A DNA stretch of 64,000 nucleotides from Puccinellia tenuiflora (GCA_012064385.1 QRDG01000027.1:915075-979074), one strand, 5' to 3'. Positions 1 to 12,395 are shown, counted from the first letter of the stretch. Notes: generated from the letters alone by a model not told the origin. A program made the numbers and translations.

Positions 1-2105
1 TCTAAGAAAACTAAAGTATCATCAGCATATTGCACCACAGGGAAGGAGCCCTCCCCAGGAATAGGCAACCTCAGTCTCCCCTGATTGAAAGCCAGGTTGA
101 CAATACTCTGTAGAAGATCACCACCCAAAACATACAAAATTGGGGATAAAGGGTCCCCCTGTCTCACCCCCCTCCTACAATGAAATTTGTTACCAGGAAC
201 CCCATTGAGCAACACAGAGGATGATCCTGAAGATAGCACATCATTGACCCATGAAATCACGAGAGGGGGAAAACCCTTGCATTTAAGGATCTGCAAAATA
301 GCCTTGTGTTCGATGGTATCAAAGGCTTTCTCAAAGTCAATTTTAAAAACCACAACCTTCCTCTTAGACTGTTTGCACTGAAAGATATACTCAAAGCACC
401 AAGCCAAACAATCCTGAATTGTTCTAGATTTAATGAAACCATATTGATTATCATGAATGCACTCTGAGATAACAGCTTGGAACCTATTAGCAATCAACTT
501 GGTCAGAAATTTCAGAGAGGTATTGGTCAAGGAGATAGGCCGAAAATCATTGACAGTCTCAGGGGACTGTTTCTTGGGAATAAGGGTTATGTAAGATCCA
601 TTAATACTCTCAAGATTAACCTTCCCATCATGGAAATCAGAACAGAGTTTCATAAAATCCCCTTTAATAATAGGCCAGCACCTCTTTATGAACAGGCCAG
701 TAAAGCCATCAGGTCCTGGTGCCTTATCAGGTTTCAAATGCTTTACAATTCCTTCAATTTCCTCCTCAGAGAAAATATCACCAAGCTTATCCAGACCAGG
801 CACAACTTCCAGAAAGTTTGCTAGATCAACCTGGTCATTAGTGGAGAAAGACACCCCCATTCTTCCTTTGAAACAATTCCAAAAAGCAGCAGCTTTGTCC
901 TGATGATCCTCCAAAACATTCCCATTATGATCCACTAAAGAGGGGATAACATTGTGCCTATGCCTTTCTGTGGCCTTAGCATGGAAAAATTTAGTGTTTT
1001 CTCCACCAAGCTTGACCCATCTGATAGTACATCTCTGCTTCCAGTAGTCAGACTGGATCTGAAGTAACTTCTTCAAATGGGCCTTAACCAAATTCCTGAA
1101 ATTAAACTCAGGGTTGCTAAGCACTCTCGAATCTTCCAATTGGTCAAAGAAAAAGATGACCATATTGCATTTCTGAATCAGCAATTTAATATGAGATAAT
1201 TTTTTCCCCCATTTCTTTAGCTCATATCTGAGTGACTTTAACTTGGCAGAAATTATTTTGACAGGAGCTATATGATGAGTGGGCCTGGACCACACTTCCT
1301 GAACAAGCTCCATAAAACCTGGTTGCTGCACCCAATGATTCTCAAAACGAAAAACCTTAGCCTTTGGAATACAGGTGGAGATTTTCACCACACAAGGTAA
1401 ATGATCAGAAGTAATCTTGGCCAAAGGAGAAACAATAGTGTTTGGGAAAGATAAAGTCCATTGACAAGAAGTAAAGAACCAATCCAACTGAACTAGTAAA
1501 GGATCTTGCTGCATATTTGACCAAGTGAAGGACCTTCCTTTTAGGGGTAACTCAATTAACCCCAAATGACTAATGACATCATTAAATAACAGAATGTCAT
1601 TAAGATCAGCCCCAGGCCTGCTTCTGTTATCCTCAGAACGAATAAAATTAAAATCTCCTAAAATCAACCAATTTTCATGCATTGGAATTTGTTGATTATA
1701 AAGCCAGGAGACAAAAATATCTCTCTCAATTCCCTTACACGGCCCATACACATTAATCAAAGTCCAGGAAACAGAGTTATGCACCGAAGTGAACTTGATC
1801 TTTATAGCAGACCTATGAATTTCCAACAATTCCCCAGAGAAGATAGAACTGTTCCATAACACAATCAGGCCCCCAGAAGCTCCCTCAGAAGGGGAATAAG
1901 CAAATTGATCAAATCTTTTTGGGCAAAAGGATTTAATAAAAGAATGGTCAAAAGACTGGCATTTTGTCTCCTGAAGACATATCACAGCAGCATGGCATTC
2001 CTCAATTTTATTAAAAACAGCAAGTCTTTTATCTTTATCATTAAGGCCCCTCACATTCCAATCAAAGACCAACCAATCCAGAGAATTAATATGAGCACTA
2101 TCCAT
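1..2105 (-). CDS. LINE ORF2: APE-type endonuclease and reverse transcriptase, C-terminus cut by window edge
   Basis: The chosen start is the ATG at 2105, just before the conserved endonuclease beginning with the motif NVRGLN. The same frame holds at 2040 (endonuclease), 1020, 420, 300 (RT motif DFEKAFDTIEH) and at 35 to 3, where the RT catalytic motif YADDT lies. The protein therefore appears open for about 700 residues, with the endonuclease in the first 230 and RT from about residue 440. I checked the frame at these points rather than at every codon. ORF2 nicks the target and reverse-transcribes the element RNA at the nick. The remaining RT and any RNase H or C-terminal zinc motif lie outside the window. 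Confidence 0.9.
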   Translation of the reverse strand, partial: MDSAHINSLDWLVFDWNVRGLNDKDKRLAVFNKIEECHAAVICLQETKCQSFDHSFIKSFCPKRFDQFAYSPSEGASGGLIVLWNSSIFSGELLEIHRSAIKIKFTSVHNSVSWTLINVYGPCKGIERDIFVSWLYNQQIPMHENWLILGDFNFIRSEDNRSRPGADLNDILLFNDVISHLGLIELPLKGRSFTWSNMQQDPLLVQLDWFFTSCQWTLSFPNTIVSPLAKITSDHLPCVVKISTCIPKAKVFRFENHWVQQPGFMELVQEVWSRPTHHIAPVKIISAKLKSLRYELKKWGKKLSHIKLLIQKCNMVIFFFDQLEDSRVLSNPEFNFRNLVKAHLKKLLQIQSDYWKQRCTIRWVKLGGENTKFFHAKATERHRHNVIPSLVDHNGNVLEDHQDKAAAFWNCFKGRMGVSFSTNDQVDLANFLEVVPGLDKLGDIFSEEEIEGIVKHLKPDKAPGPDGFTGLFIKRCWPIIKGDFMKLCSDFHDGKVNLESINGSYITLIPKKQSPETVNDFRPISLTNTSLKFLTKLIANRFQAVISECIHDNQYGFIKSRTIQDCLAWCFEYIFQCKQSKRKVVVFKIDFEKAFDTIEHKAILQILKCKGFPPLVISWVNDVLSSGSSSVLLNGVPGNKFHCRRGVRQGDPLSPILYVLGGDLLQSIVNLAFNQGRLRLPIPGEGSFPVVQYADDTLVFL

Positions 2106-2293
2106 ATAAACCATATATATAGCAGTAACCATAAATGCCAGTCACAGAGAGGCACAAAATAATAACCGCGTCCATAAGACAACCATCTGACAGAATTACC
2201 AGGTACAGACCATAGTCCATAGATAAAAGTTTAACAAAAGCAAGACATCTCCAAAAGACACACTGGCCCATTGGGCCCAAAAGAAGCAAGGCC

Positions 2294-5200
2294 TTAATTA
2301 TCATCAGAAGAGGATGGGCTTCTGGGCTTGCTAGAAGAGGCTTCAAGCTTCTCCTTTGAAAGTTCCTTCTCATCAATTTCCAGCTCTCTTCCCGCCAACT
2401 GAAGGACATGCAGAGGAGTAAAAAGAGGAACTAAATCCTCCTTGCTGTTTGGCTTGGCAGAACGTGGCTTCTTCCTTGGCTCAGGATACTGCAACATAGG
2501 CACCAGTCTGAACCCCCCACTCTGCACAGAACTCCTTGTGGTTCTTCTCTCAGTTGGTGGCAACACCACCACTCGCTTTCTGCTCCTCTTCCTTGGAGTC
2601 TTAGTTGACACCAAAGGGCCAGCCTCAGCAACAAACTTAAATTCATTCTCAGCTTGAAAGGACAGAAGAAAACTCTTGTCAACAACTGGCTCAAGGAGCC
2701 CAGAAATCTGAGGCAAGAAAATAGAGCCTCTGCTGAACTGAAACTGTGCACAATTAGTCTTCAAATAATCACTCCAAGCAGCCACAGGGTCAGGAATCAA
2801 GACAGTGAAGATCTGCACATTATGATCCTGGTCCTGCTCCAAGTCCTGAGGCACCAAGGGGACAACAGCCAATTGATCATCCTGTTCCTGAACTTGCTCT
2901 TGCTGGACAGCCTCCTCCTGATCAGGGATATGAATAACATGCTCTGGGCCCTCAGCTTGAACCATCTGAACAGAACCAGAGGCAATAGAGCCCCCAGAAA
3001 AAAGCATAGTGATAGAAGAGTGCTCTTGTACTACATCCTGAACAGGGGGAACATGTGGCTGGATTACATCTTGATCCCAATCCCCCATCCCAACATTATC
3101 AGCTGCCACCTCATTATCCCAAGCACCCCAGCCTTGCTGCACATCTCCTTCAGGCTCAGGATTATGAGGCAGATCATGGAAAAGAACAGGAGCACCATGT
3201 AAAGGATGGGGAATGCCATTATCCGGCACAGGGGACTCATCTCCCGGCAAAGCATCAGCTTGTTCACTCCCAGAATGTAAACAGGGACAGTCCAAGAGAC
3301 AACCGCCCCCCCTCTCCTCTGAGTTTCTCTGATCACAACAGATCTGGGAATATCCCTTGCCCCTCCATACAAACAATAGATCAAGGTGCGGGTAGGAGAG
3401 GGGTCATCCTCGAACCAACTACGGAACTTACCAAACGGGCTCACCATCTCCCGGAGAAAAGCCTCATTGCGATAATCCATCGGGATATTGAGGAACATTA
3501 ACCAACCTAATCTGGTATATACTGTAGCCCGATAGTTTTCCCCTTCATCATGCTTAACAAAAGACAGAGTTCTACCATCCCCAAACGGCAAATCAGGTTG
3601 AGAAACCAAAAAATCCCGCGAAACTTGGCTGGATAAGCAAAACAGACCCAGACCAACCGCACTTTCCGCCAGCCTAATTACCTGTATGTCAAGATCATCC
3701 ACAATGTGATGTGCAATCTGCTCCAGGATATCATCGATCTCATCAGCAGGGGGCCGGGGAACAAGCTGCGCCAGAGCCCAAGCCTCGTGACGCCGAGGAG
3801 GCACCATAGAAGAGGAAAAGTAAATCCTTGGTGGCCTCACATCATCTCCCCAAGGAGCAAGCACTTCCATCCCCGCCGGCGTGAAGCGATTCGGATCCAC
3901 AGGGAAGTTCGCCATTGATTGGGAAGGCGATGGCGGTGGAGACGAGGAGGAGGGTTTTCCGGAGCGAACAGGGGAAGGAGGGCACGCGTCTGTTCGTATC
4001 TCAACACTAGATACGCTAGGAGGCAGGGTCGATTGATTCGATGACTTGACCACCCATTGAAAGGACGATTTAGACCCTGGACAGTTCCTCCTTAGGTGTC
4101 CAACACGTGAACAAGCCCAACATCTAGCTTTGGCAGCAGTGCAATTAATGGTATCGTGCAAAAAACTAAAGCATCTAGAGCACTTCCATACCTTTGCCGC
4201 CATCTCATCAATCATACGCTCAAAGGCTAAATCAGGCCCATTAGAAGGCTCCAAAGAAGACAAAGGCGGCCCAGAACTGGGATTAGAAACCTCCTGATTT
4301 GAAACTGAAACTCCCGCCGGGTCCGGCTGAATTAAAGCCGAAAAATCCACAGTTCCAAACTGAATAGTCATCGGAGCATCAGATTCAGACCTTAGAGGAG
4401 CAGCATGAGATAAAACCCCAGAACCAGCAACATTGACAGCATTAGCAGGCATCGGAATAACAGATTCAGACCTTGGAGGAGCAGCATGAGATAAAACCCC
4501 AGAACCAGCAATATTGACAGCATTAGCAACCTTGGGTTTCCAATTCTTCTTAGGCATCCTCTTTGATCGAACACCAGATTTCCACTTCTTCTTGGATACC
4601 AAAGTCCACTCACTATCCAAATCAGCACAATATGCAGCATATTCCTTACGCCAATTCGGACCACCCGAGCTCCAAAGATGAAAGAAACATTTAAACTGAA
4701 AGCATTCAAACCATTTCTGCTGCATAATATAAAAACCCACTTGTTTGCAGGAAACAACAAAGGAGAAAACCCGGTCGTGCAATAGATGAACACGTAATGA
4801 ACCACAGAAACCACCAACTGCTGATTCCAAGGCTAAAGAGACCGAATCCTCATCCAGCTTGAAAGATGCCCGAGCAAAGGAAACCACCATAAGAAATCCA
4901 TTCGAATTATCTGAGTGAACAGTGGTATTGAAAAGGTTCTTAACCTCCTTGGCCATGGCTAAACCCTTTGAAAAATCAAGATCCAAAACCCTAGACGCAT
5001 GCACCGCCATAGATGACGGATCCACCGGGCGATCTTCCAATAAACGCGAGGGACGAGAATCAGGGCATAGATTAACCAAGCTGCCATTATCAAAAAGTTG
5101 ATCATCACGAACAACCAATTTGCCTTGCACTTTAACACGATGACAAGCGAAAGAGATCTCAGATCCAGGGTGAATGCAATCCCTAGGAAAAAGATCCCTC

Positions 5201-5412
5201 CTATCTCGCACCGATCCATCGGACCCAAGAAAAAAAATCCGTCTAGATCTTGGATCCAACAAAACAAAACCAGAGTACAGATGATCTACCTCCCGACGGA
5301 CAGGAAAAACGATGGAGTAGATGGCCCTCCACCGCCAAGTGCCACGTGAGAGAAGAGAAACCTTGGACATTGTAGAGGGAAGAGAGGTGGACGGCGAGGA
5401 CGGAGTGTCCAC
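2294..5412 (-). pseudogene. LINE ORF1, nucleic-acid-binding protein, one frameshift
   Basis: A 782-residue frame from the ATG at 5412 carries a zinc knuckle of the form CX2CX4HX4C near residues 428-445, preceded by further paired cysteines, and then a conserved region around residues 560-690 that resembles the RNA-binding part of plant LINE ORF1. Near 3269-3271 the meaningful sequence moves to another frame, which continues as an acidic, Gln/Glu/Asp-rich tail to a stop at 2294. A single lost base in a short G run (minus strand) would explain the shift. ORF1 normally coats the element RNA. A programmed -1 shift is possible in principle, but I see no clear slippery site. A sequencing error is also possible. 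Confidence 0.85.
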
Positions 5413-5480
5413 CGACGTTGGGGGCGGGGGAAACCCTAGATCGCCCTAGAGTCGCCATGCCTGTTGCGAGAGCCGAGAGT

Positions 5481-5558
5481 CGCCATCACTCTACTCAAAG
5501 GACATTTTTCTGATGAAATTGACATTTTTCTGAGCCGAGAGCCGAGAGCCGAGAGCCG
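5481..5558. repeat. Short direct repeats between LINE and LTR fragment
   Basis: The 13-base word GACATTTTTCTGA occurs at 5502 and again at 5521. From about 5533 the unit GCCGAGA is repeated four times in tandem. The stretch bridges the LINE 5' end and the start of the truncated LTR. It may reflect a LINE target duplication or repair filler at the junction; neither can be shown here. Confidence 0.6.
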
Positions 5559-6365
5559 AGAGGCTCCTTCCTCGCGAAGCCATCTCTGCCTCCGCGGCAG
5601 AACGCACATGGGCTCTGCGCCATGTGCAGAGTGACGCGCGCGCCTGCGCGCGATGACGACGACGCCGCAGTTGCTGTTTCCATGTATAAAGCAGTCAACA
5701 AAGCAGCGCCAAGCAAAGCGGACAACGAGTATTGCCTCTTTGGTGATAAGGGAACCGTCTGCAGCTACGCTCCAAGGGCGACGTCACCGTGGGTCACCTC
5801 CCACCTCAGCAAGCGCCAGCCCACCGTTCGGCTGGCCGGGGGCCTTTTTCAGCTTTGGTGACGCCGCTCCCCTGCCGTGGACCGCGTCCACGAGCTTTAC
5901 CTTTATGGTGGACTCCGCCTTTATCGTGCACCCTGCCTCCTTCCGCGTCGTCATGTGGTAACCCTTCCCGCCCAAATGTTTGGGCAGAAGAGGTCCAGGA
6001 CGCCTATAAAAGGAGGGGAGCACGCCCAAGCAAAGGGTTCGGGTTGGGAATCTGGAGCTTAGACGAAGCCCTAGATCTGAAGACTAGGAAGTAGCCATTG
6101 TTAGCCACCACGAGCTCGACAAGCTCTCCTTGTACTGTAAACCTCTCCAAGCAGTGCAATACACCATAGCAGGACGTAGGGGTTTTACCTCCCAAAGAGG
6201 GCCCTGAACCTGGGTAAGATAGTGTGTCCATCTCTGCAGTGTAGTCCCGCAGCGAGTCCGACGAGCACCGTCGCCGGAGCAAGTCGAGGGTTGTTTGACT
6301 CCGTGTTCAGCCCCTTACACGATACCTTGAGAGACATCCCTAGTTCCTGGGACGGATCTCCGACA
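5559..6365 (+). mobile_element. 5'-truncated LTR of the Tat-clade gypsy family
   Basis: From GAGGCTCCTTCCTCGCG onward this segment matches the LTRs at 40660-41710 and 54413-55425 almost base for base, including the TATAAAA box (6005-6011) and the terminal CTCCGACA. About 250 bases of the LTR 5' end are missing. The 3' terminus is intact, and chromovirus pol sequence follows directly. This copy keeps both short segments that are missing, one each, from the two full LTRs. Confidence 0.9.
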
Positions 6366-6374
6366 GCTTATGTT

Positions 6375-9295
6375 TCCTGGAAGGAACCACCCCGCCTGAA
6401 ATGCATGAAGTTGTTGTGGTGTGTGATTTCCCCGATGTTTTTCCGGAGGAATTGCCCGGCATGCCACCTGATCGCAGCATGAAGTTTGTGATTGAGTTGG
6501 TTCCGGGAACCGCCCCAGTTTCTAAGAGGCCCTACCGTATGCCAACGGAAGAGCTAAATGAATTAAAGAAGCAACTTGATGAGCTGCTAGAAAAGGAATT
6601 CATCCGGCCGAGTAGCTCACCTTGGGGCTGCCCGGTCATCTTTGTCAAGATGAGGGATACAACTGTTCCTCAACTGGTTGTTGATTACCGCCCTTTGAAT
6701 GTGGTGACCATCAAGAACAAATATCCTATTCCCAGAATAACTGACTTGTTCGATTAGCTGGCTGGTGCAACGGTTTTCTCCAAAATAGATCTGAGGTCAA
6801 GCTACAACCAGATAAAAATCCGAAAGGAGGATATCCCGAAGACGGCTTTCACTACCCGCTATGGGTTATATGAGTACACCGTCATGTCTTTCGGCCTCAC
6901 AAATGCTCCGGCCACCTTCATGAGGCTGATGAACTCCATCTTCCACGAGTACCTCGACAAGTTTGTCATCATTTACATCGATGACATCCTTGTCTACTCC
7001 AAAACCGAAGAAGAACATGTTGAGCATCTTCGACTTGTCCTGACCAAGCTCCGAGATCACCGCCTATATGCCAAGTTCTCTAAGTGTGAGTTTTGGCTAA
7101 AGGAGCTCATTTTTCTCGGTCATGTGGTGTCAGCTGCTGGACTAGCGGTGATACCAGACAAAATTCAGGCAATCCTGGATTGGCCAACTCCCAAGTCCGT
7201 CAAAGATATCCGAAGCTTCCTTGGATTGGCGGGTTATTATCGCCGATTCATCGGGGCTTTTCCAAAATAGCCAAAGCATTGACTGACCTTCTCAAGAAGA
7301 ATAAACAATTTGTGTGGTCAGACAAGGCTGAAGAAAGTTTCCAAACCCTCAAGGTCAAGCTCACCACCACTCCGGTGCTTGTCCTTCCCGACACCGACAA
7401 GGACTTTGTGGTCTATTGTGATGCATCACTCCAGGGCTTGGGCTGTGTTTTGATGCAAGAGGGCCATGTTGTCGCTTATGCTTCCCATCAACTCAAGCCA
7501 CATGAGCAAAATTATCCAACTTATGATTTGGAGCTTGCCGCCGTGGTACATGATCTCAAGAAATGGAGGCCCTACCTATTGGGCAACCGTTGTGAGATCT
7601 ACTCCGACCATGAAAGCCTGAAATATCTCTTCACCCAGCCGGATCTGAACTTGAAGCAGAGGAGATGGCTGGAATTGATAAAAGATTATGATGTGACCGT
7701 AAATTATCAGCCCGGCAAGGCAAATGTCGTGGCCGATGCCTTGAGTCGCAAGGCCTATTGCAACACCGGAGGCACAACCGGCTCTTCAGGAGGAATTTGC
7801 TAAGTTGAATCTGGAGATTGTTCCCTCCGGTTATCTAGCTAACCTCGAGATCAAATCCACTCTTGAGTATGAAATCAAGGCCGCCCAGCAACATGATGCT
7901 GGCATCTGCAAGATCAAGAAGAATATTGCAAGCGGGAAGGCCAAGTGTTTCTCCGTTGATGATTCCAGTGTGGTCTATTTTGGGGACCGCCTTGTGGTGC
8001 CCAAGACGGGAAATACCAAGGGGTTGATACTCCAAGAAGCACATGAATCTCCCATAACCATCCACCCCGGTAGCACCAAAATGTACCAAGACCTCCGTCC
8101 TAAATTCTGGTGGACCCGCATGAAGCGGGAAATTGCCAAATATGTTGCTGAATGCGACGTCTGTCGCCGAGTGAAGGCTGAACATCAAAGGCCAGCTGGT
8201 ACCCTTCGCCCCATAGCCGTTCCCGAGTGGAAATGGGATAAAGTGGGTATGGATTTCATCACCGGCTTTCCAAGGTCTCAAAAGGGCAACAATGCCATCT
8301 GGGTCGTCATCGACCGCCTCTCCAAGGTAGCCCATTTCCTTCCGGTTCGCGAGGACATAAATGCAGAGCAATTGGCCGAGTTATATGTTGCCCGCATTGT
8401 TCCTCTCCAAGGTGTTCCAATGAGGATCATCTCAGACCGTGGGAGCCTATTCGTTTCCAGATTCTGGCAGGCTTTCCAAAATGCTATGGGAACCCGTCTC
8501 AACTTCAGCACCGCCTATCATCCTCAAACTGATGGTCAAACAGAGAGGGTGAACCAAGTTCTTGAGGATATGCTTCGGGCTTGTGTTATCTCCTTCGTCA
8601 AGGGTTGGGAAAAGTACCTTCCTCTCGCCGAGTTCTCCTACAACAATAGCTATCAAGCCAGTTTGCAAATGGCTCCCTTTGAGGTCCTTTATGGGAGAAA
8701 ATGCCGAACTCCTCTCAATTGGTCTGAAACCGGAGAGAGGTCACTCTTCGGTCCTGATGTGATCAATGAAGCCGAAGAGAAAGTCTGTGTCATTAGGGAT
8801 AATCTCAAGGCTGCTCAATCCCGTCAGAAAAGCTATTATGACAAGCACCATCAAGAGGGTCACTATGAAATTGGTGATAAAGCCTATCTTCGAGTTTCTC
8901 CTCTCCGAGGCGTTCGTCGCTTCGGGATCAAGGGAAAATTGGCACCTCGCTATGTTGGCCTTTTCACCGTCCTAGCCAAGCGAGGAGATCTCTCATATCA
9001 ACTCGAGTTTCCCTCCAACTTCCCGGATGTCCACGATGTGTTCCATGTTTCCCAACTCCGTCGTTGCTTCAAGGATCCCATCCGTGGGGTTGATCATGAG
9101 GCGTTGGACATTCAGGAGGATTTGACCTATCGCGAGCATCCTATCCGCATCTTGGATGAAGCAGAGAGGAAAACCCGCAACAAGACCATCAAGTTCCTCA
9201 AAATCCAATGGTCGAACCATTCCGAGGAAGAAGCCACATGGGAGCGAGAAACTAGTCTTCGTCAGGAATACCCCGCCTTCTTCACTCAAGCCTAG
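6375..9295 (+). pseudogene. Chromovirus pol: reverse transcriptase, RNase H, integrase, chromodomain
   Basis: RT begins with a frame reading CDFPDVFPEELPG, and its catalytic YIDD is at 6974-6985. RNase H follows with DASLQGLGCVL and YSDHESLKYLF. Integrase has an H-H-C-C zinc finger (CDVC) and the acidic triad in GMDF, ISDRG and TDGQTE. The last 60 residues form a chromodomain (IRILDEAERKTRNK, ATWERE) that in this clade directs integration to marked heterochromatin. The reading frame is broken by a TAG at 6755-6757 where Gln is usual, a frameshift near 7250 and another near 7790. The integrase-chromodomain part (7805-9295) is still one 496-residue open frame. Confidence 0.93.
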
Positions 9296-9317
9296 AATCT
9301 CGGGACGAGATTCCTGT

Positions 9318-9331
9318 AAGGGGGGTAGAAT
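9318..9331 (+). other. Polypurine tract of the chromovirus
   Basis: The purine-rich stretch AAGGGGGGTAGAAT sits directly before the LTR start TGTAACAGC. It is the expected primer site for second-strand synthesis. Confidence 0.8.
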
Positions 9332-11487
9332 TGTAACAGCCCCAGCTTTGTACTGGAAAATACGAATAATTTTTTCACTTTTTGTTCCTCATTGTGTGCA
9401 TCATGGCATATATGTTAATTTGTTAAGTTGACAACCAACACCTGGGAACACATTTCTTAAAAAAGGAAGCCAAACCATCCCCAACCTTTAAACCATGAAA
9501 TGCACCAAATGGTACAACCCTTAACATGACAGGTGACCATATGGTCCAACAAGTACCTAAGTTCACTTCTTTGCCTAAGAACCAAATGGTTGGGCCTCCC
9601 ATGTGTTTCTAGCTTTCAAAACATCAATTGTGGTTCAAGACTTTTTCCTATTTTTGAACCCTTTTTAAGTTGCCCAAAAATCCAAAGGAAAATATGGGGA
9701 GCTCCCTATTCTTGTCTGGAGCGTCCCTAAAATTTTCTGAAATTTTTTTTTGGGTTAGTTGAAATGCCCAAATAAAAACTAGCCGTACTACACTCCCGGG
9801 CAGCAAGGCAAGAGATAACCTAACCTTCTTGGCATACTAGCATCCTATGATTTTATCAACTTATTTTATCCACCACAATATTGCATGCGATTCAAATGTC
9901 TCTTTGATCAAAATATAGAGAATCCTATGAATGCATGTTTTTCCCCGAGCCAATTACATGTATCCCAACCTATGAACCCTAGAGATGATGTATTGGCCTG
10001 AGACAAATATATAATTGTTGGTTCTGTATGCTTAGCAAGGCTTAGACATGCTTAGTAAAATGTTTATATGTCCGTTATTTATTTCCATGATTTATGCAAT
10101 TGATGGAATGATCGGACAATGTGGAGGTTGTGGTGGTATTTAATTAAGTTGCTAATAAGGCTTGGGTGAGTTGCCATCGGGGATGGTGTTTTGCCTCACT
10201 CTTGCCCCTAAGTGCGAGTTCCTGTCTTCGGAACCAAGGTCTGAGCGTGCTGCCATTGGTGGGGACATATGGAATCCCCTTTAACTAAATAACTTGTGCG
10301 GGCGTATCCAAGGGTCCTCTAGTTCGCTTTTCCATTTGACGTGTGTGTGAGCGGAAAAAGAATTGATGAGGATGGTGGTGTTTAGGACGTGGCGATGGGG
10401 CAGGGTGTTGAAATAGGCACTGAACCTGTCCTGTGGCCACAGATGACTCTTGGATAGTCTCACGCGAGGTAAAGGTTTAACCGCGCCCACTCACCGGCCT
10501 TCCCCGGAAGAGGGCCCATCAGGTGAGCCGGACGGTACCAGTGGGTAAATTAGTACACCCCTGCAGGGTTAATCTTTTCGAAAAGCCGTGTCCGCGGTTA
10601 TGGACGCCTTGGGAATGGATTTACGGGATCATAGAGAACCTTAACCATAATTAATTAATTTGGCAGCTAAAGGTTGCAACTCAACGTGTGTGTAAAAGGT
10701 TCATTTCCTCGAGGGTGATTCGGGGGAGTGCCTTTGGTGGAGATGAGTGGTGATGGTTACAAGTAGGTTCGACGAGAACCGAAGATGAAATGTTACTCTC
10801 TTATCCCCTTTCTGAAAAATATTCTGAATAGACGGTGCCTTGTGTCTTTTTGTATCTTTTAAATGAAAATCTAGCTTTATGCAATTTAGCTACATCATAC
10901 AGCTTTAGAGCCTCCGTCAGCATCAGGCCTATATCGCCCTACTAAACTTGCGAGTACATCGTACTCAGTCTCTCTTTGCTGCCTTTATGTTTGTATTTCA
11001 GAGGAGGACGACACCGAGCAGTTAGGTGGGTTCTTCGTGGACGTCGACTAGTAGTCCGGGGTTCCCAGGTGGCAGCTTGGGACCGTGGAACAAGCTGGCT
11101 TGGATGATGTTTATCTGCAAGCCTCTTAGGCCATAATTTGCATCTTGTTGTATTAGACAACGCTACTTCGCTTCCGCTTGTTGAATTGATGGTCTGTGAC
11201 CTTTTGATGTGTAATATTTGTATCTTCTCTTATATGAGTTGCTATATGCTTTTGTGTCGTAGAGTCTGCAATGTGCCAGATGTTCCACAAGTCTCGGTCT
11301 CTTTACTATACGTGATAGCGATGTCTGTGCTTATGGCATGATCGAGGTGTTGTGTGCCGATGATCCGTTCCGAGCACACCTGCCAATGAGTTTTGGCCTG
11401 GGATTGGTAAACCCAGTAACCTTCGATTGTGTAGCATGACCGGTTGCACAATGCTTCACTGTATAGTTCTGGGGTCGGGGCGCTACA
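9332..11487 (+). repeat. Chromovirus 3' LTR (about 2.2 kb)
   Basis: The segment begins TGTAACAGCC directly after the polypurine tract and ends GGCGCTACA, giving short inverted termini TGTA and TACA. There is no gene inside it. At 10556-10605 it carries a 50-base box that recurs in inverse orientation at 38795-38845. Athila-like LTR sequence begins right after the end, so the chromovirus probably inserted into that LTR. The 5' flank that would show the target duplication is lost. Confidence 0.85.
10556..10605 (+). promoter_or_regulatory. Conserved box in chromovirus LTR
   Basis: This box of about 50 bases runs from CACCCCTGCAGGGTT through the palindrome TTTTCGAAAA to CCGCGGTTATGGAC. It is nearly identical to the inverse-strand copy at 38795-38845, although the surrounding LTR sequences are strongly diverged. 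Its function is unknown. Conservation inside an LTR suggests a cis-acting role in transcription or RNA structure. Confidence 0.6.
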
Positions 11488-12395
11488 CAATTAAGGAACA
11501 AATGGCAATTAAGGTGTTCCTTTTAGTAGAACACCGGAGCAAAGCATTAACACACAATGAATACATGTAACCCTCGAATTACCAACCATTCCCATCGATG
11601 TCCCCATTTCTGTCACTCGGGGCTCCGGTTCCGGTTGACAACAAGTGCATACAACTAGTAGATAGGACCCAAACATCAATTATATTCATGAAACATAAAG
11701 CGATCAGATCTGAAATCATGGCACCCGGGCCCAAAGTGACAAGCATTAAGCATAACTAATTGTACCAACGATGATTAACACAAATAGGGGATACTAGGCG
11801 TCATGCCCTATCAATTTGGCATCGAATTACATGAGCAATCTTATTCAATCCCCTTGCCAACAACAAGGAACTACTCACAGATAGAGGGGGATGGCATGGA
11901 TGGTTGATGGAGAGGTGTTGGCGGTGACGATGGCGGCAATCTCCACTCCGACGGGGTGCCGGAACAGCGATCCTAGACCCCGAATTAAGGTTTCGCGATG
12001 GCGGCGAAGCTCCGTAAGGTTTCTGGAAAAAGTGATCGGGTGGTCGATGTTTTTAGGTCAAAAGCTTCTTATATGCGAAGGGGGCCGAGAGGCGACGCTC
12101 CAGGGGCAGGGGCGGCCCCCGGCCACGGCCTAGGGCCCACCCGCGGGTGGGACCCGCCCCTGCTCCTGGGGTGGCCCCCCCTCGGGGTCTTCTGGCTCCG
12201 TGGCTGATTCTTCTCAAAAACTCTTTTTCTAATTTTTCTGGAATTTTCTGCGAACTTTTCAGCCCTGCACAAAAGAAAGACACCAAATGCAATTCTGCTA
12301 AAAACAACATCAGTTCGGGTTAGTTCCAAACAATTCATTAAAAATCAGAGGCAAAAAAATAGCAAAGTGTTTAGAAAAGTAAAAATCGGGTTAGT
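11488..12395 (-). repeat. Athila/Sabrina-like 3' LTR, part
   Basis: The sequence resembles Sabrina-type LTRs of Triticeae as I remember them, with phrases such as CAAAGCATTAACACACAATG and CAGATCTGAAATCATGGCA. At 12105-12180 lies a GC-rich inverted repeat whose arms contain GCAGGGGCGG and CCGCCCCTGC. The left part of the LTR is cut by the chromovirus. The exact right boundary, near the purine-rich (minus strand) stretch at about 12396-12410, could not be fixed. Confidence 0.65.

Larger units (their letters stand above)
1..5480 (-). mobile_element. LINE (L1-type non-LTR retrotransposon), 3' part outside window
   Basis: Reading on the minus strand, an ORF1 with a CCHC zinc knuckle (5412 down to 2294) is followed after about 190 bases by an ORF2 with endonuclease and reverse transcriptase (2105 down past position 1). 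This order is that of plant L1-type LINEs. The 5' end lies somewhere between 5458 and about 5500. The 3' end with its tail is beyond the left edge, so no target-site duplication can be checked. The element is unusually well preserved next to its neighbours: ORF2 shows no stop where I checked it and ORF1 has one single-base frameshift. The family name is not assigned. Confidence 0.93.
6366..11487 (+). mobile_element. Tekay-like chromovirus (gypsy), 5'-truncated
   Basis: Pol sequence begins directly after the LTR fragment, a few dozen residues upstream of the RT core. It runs through RT, RNase H, integrase and a chromodomain, then a polypurine tract and one LTR. The 5' LTR, gag and protease are absent. 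The C-terminal chromodomain places it among chromoviruses. The LTR start TGTAACAGCCC and its length fit the Tekay group. Confidence 0.9.

Noticed and set aside
5622..6482. Open frames on both strands in the GC-rich stretch, repeated at 40981-41439 and 54734-55147
   Set aside because: They lie within LTR sequence, recur only because the LTR recurs, and match no protein family. The frames are by-products of high GC.
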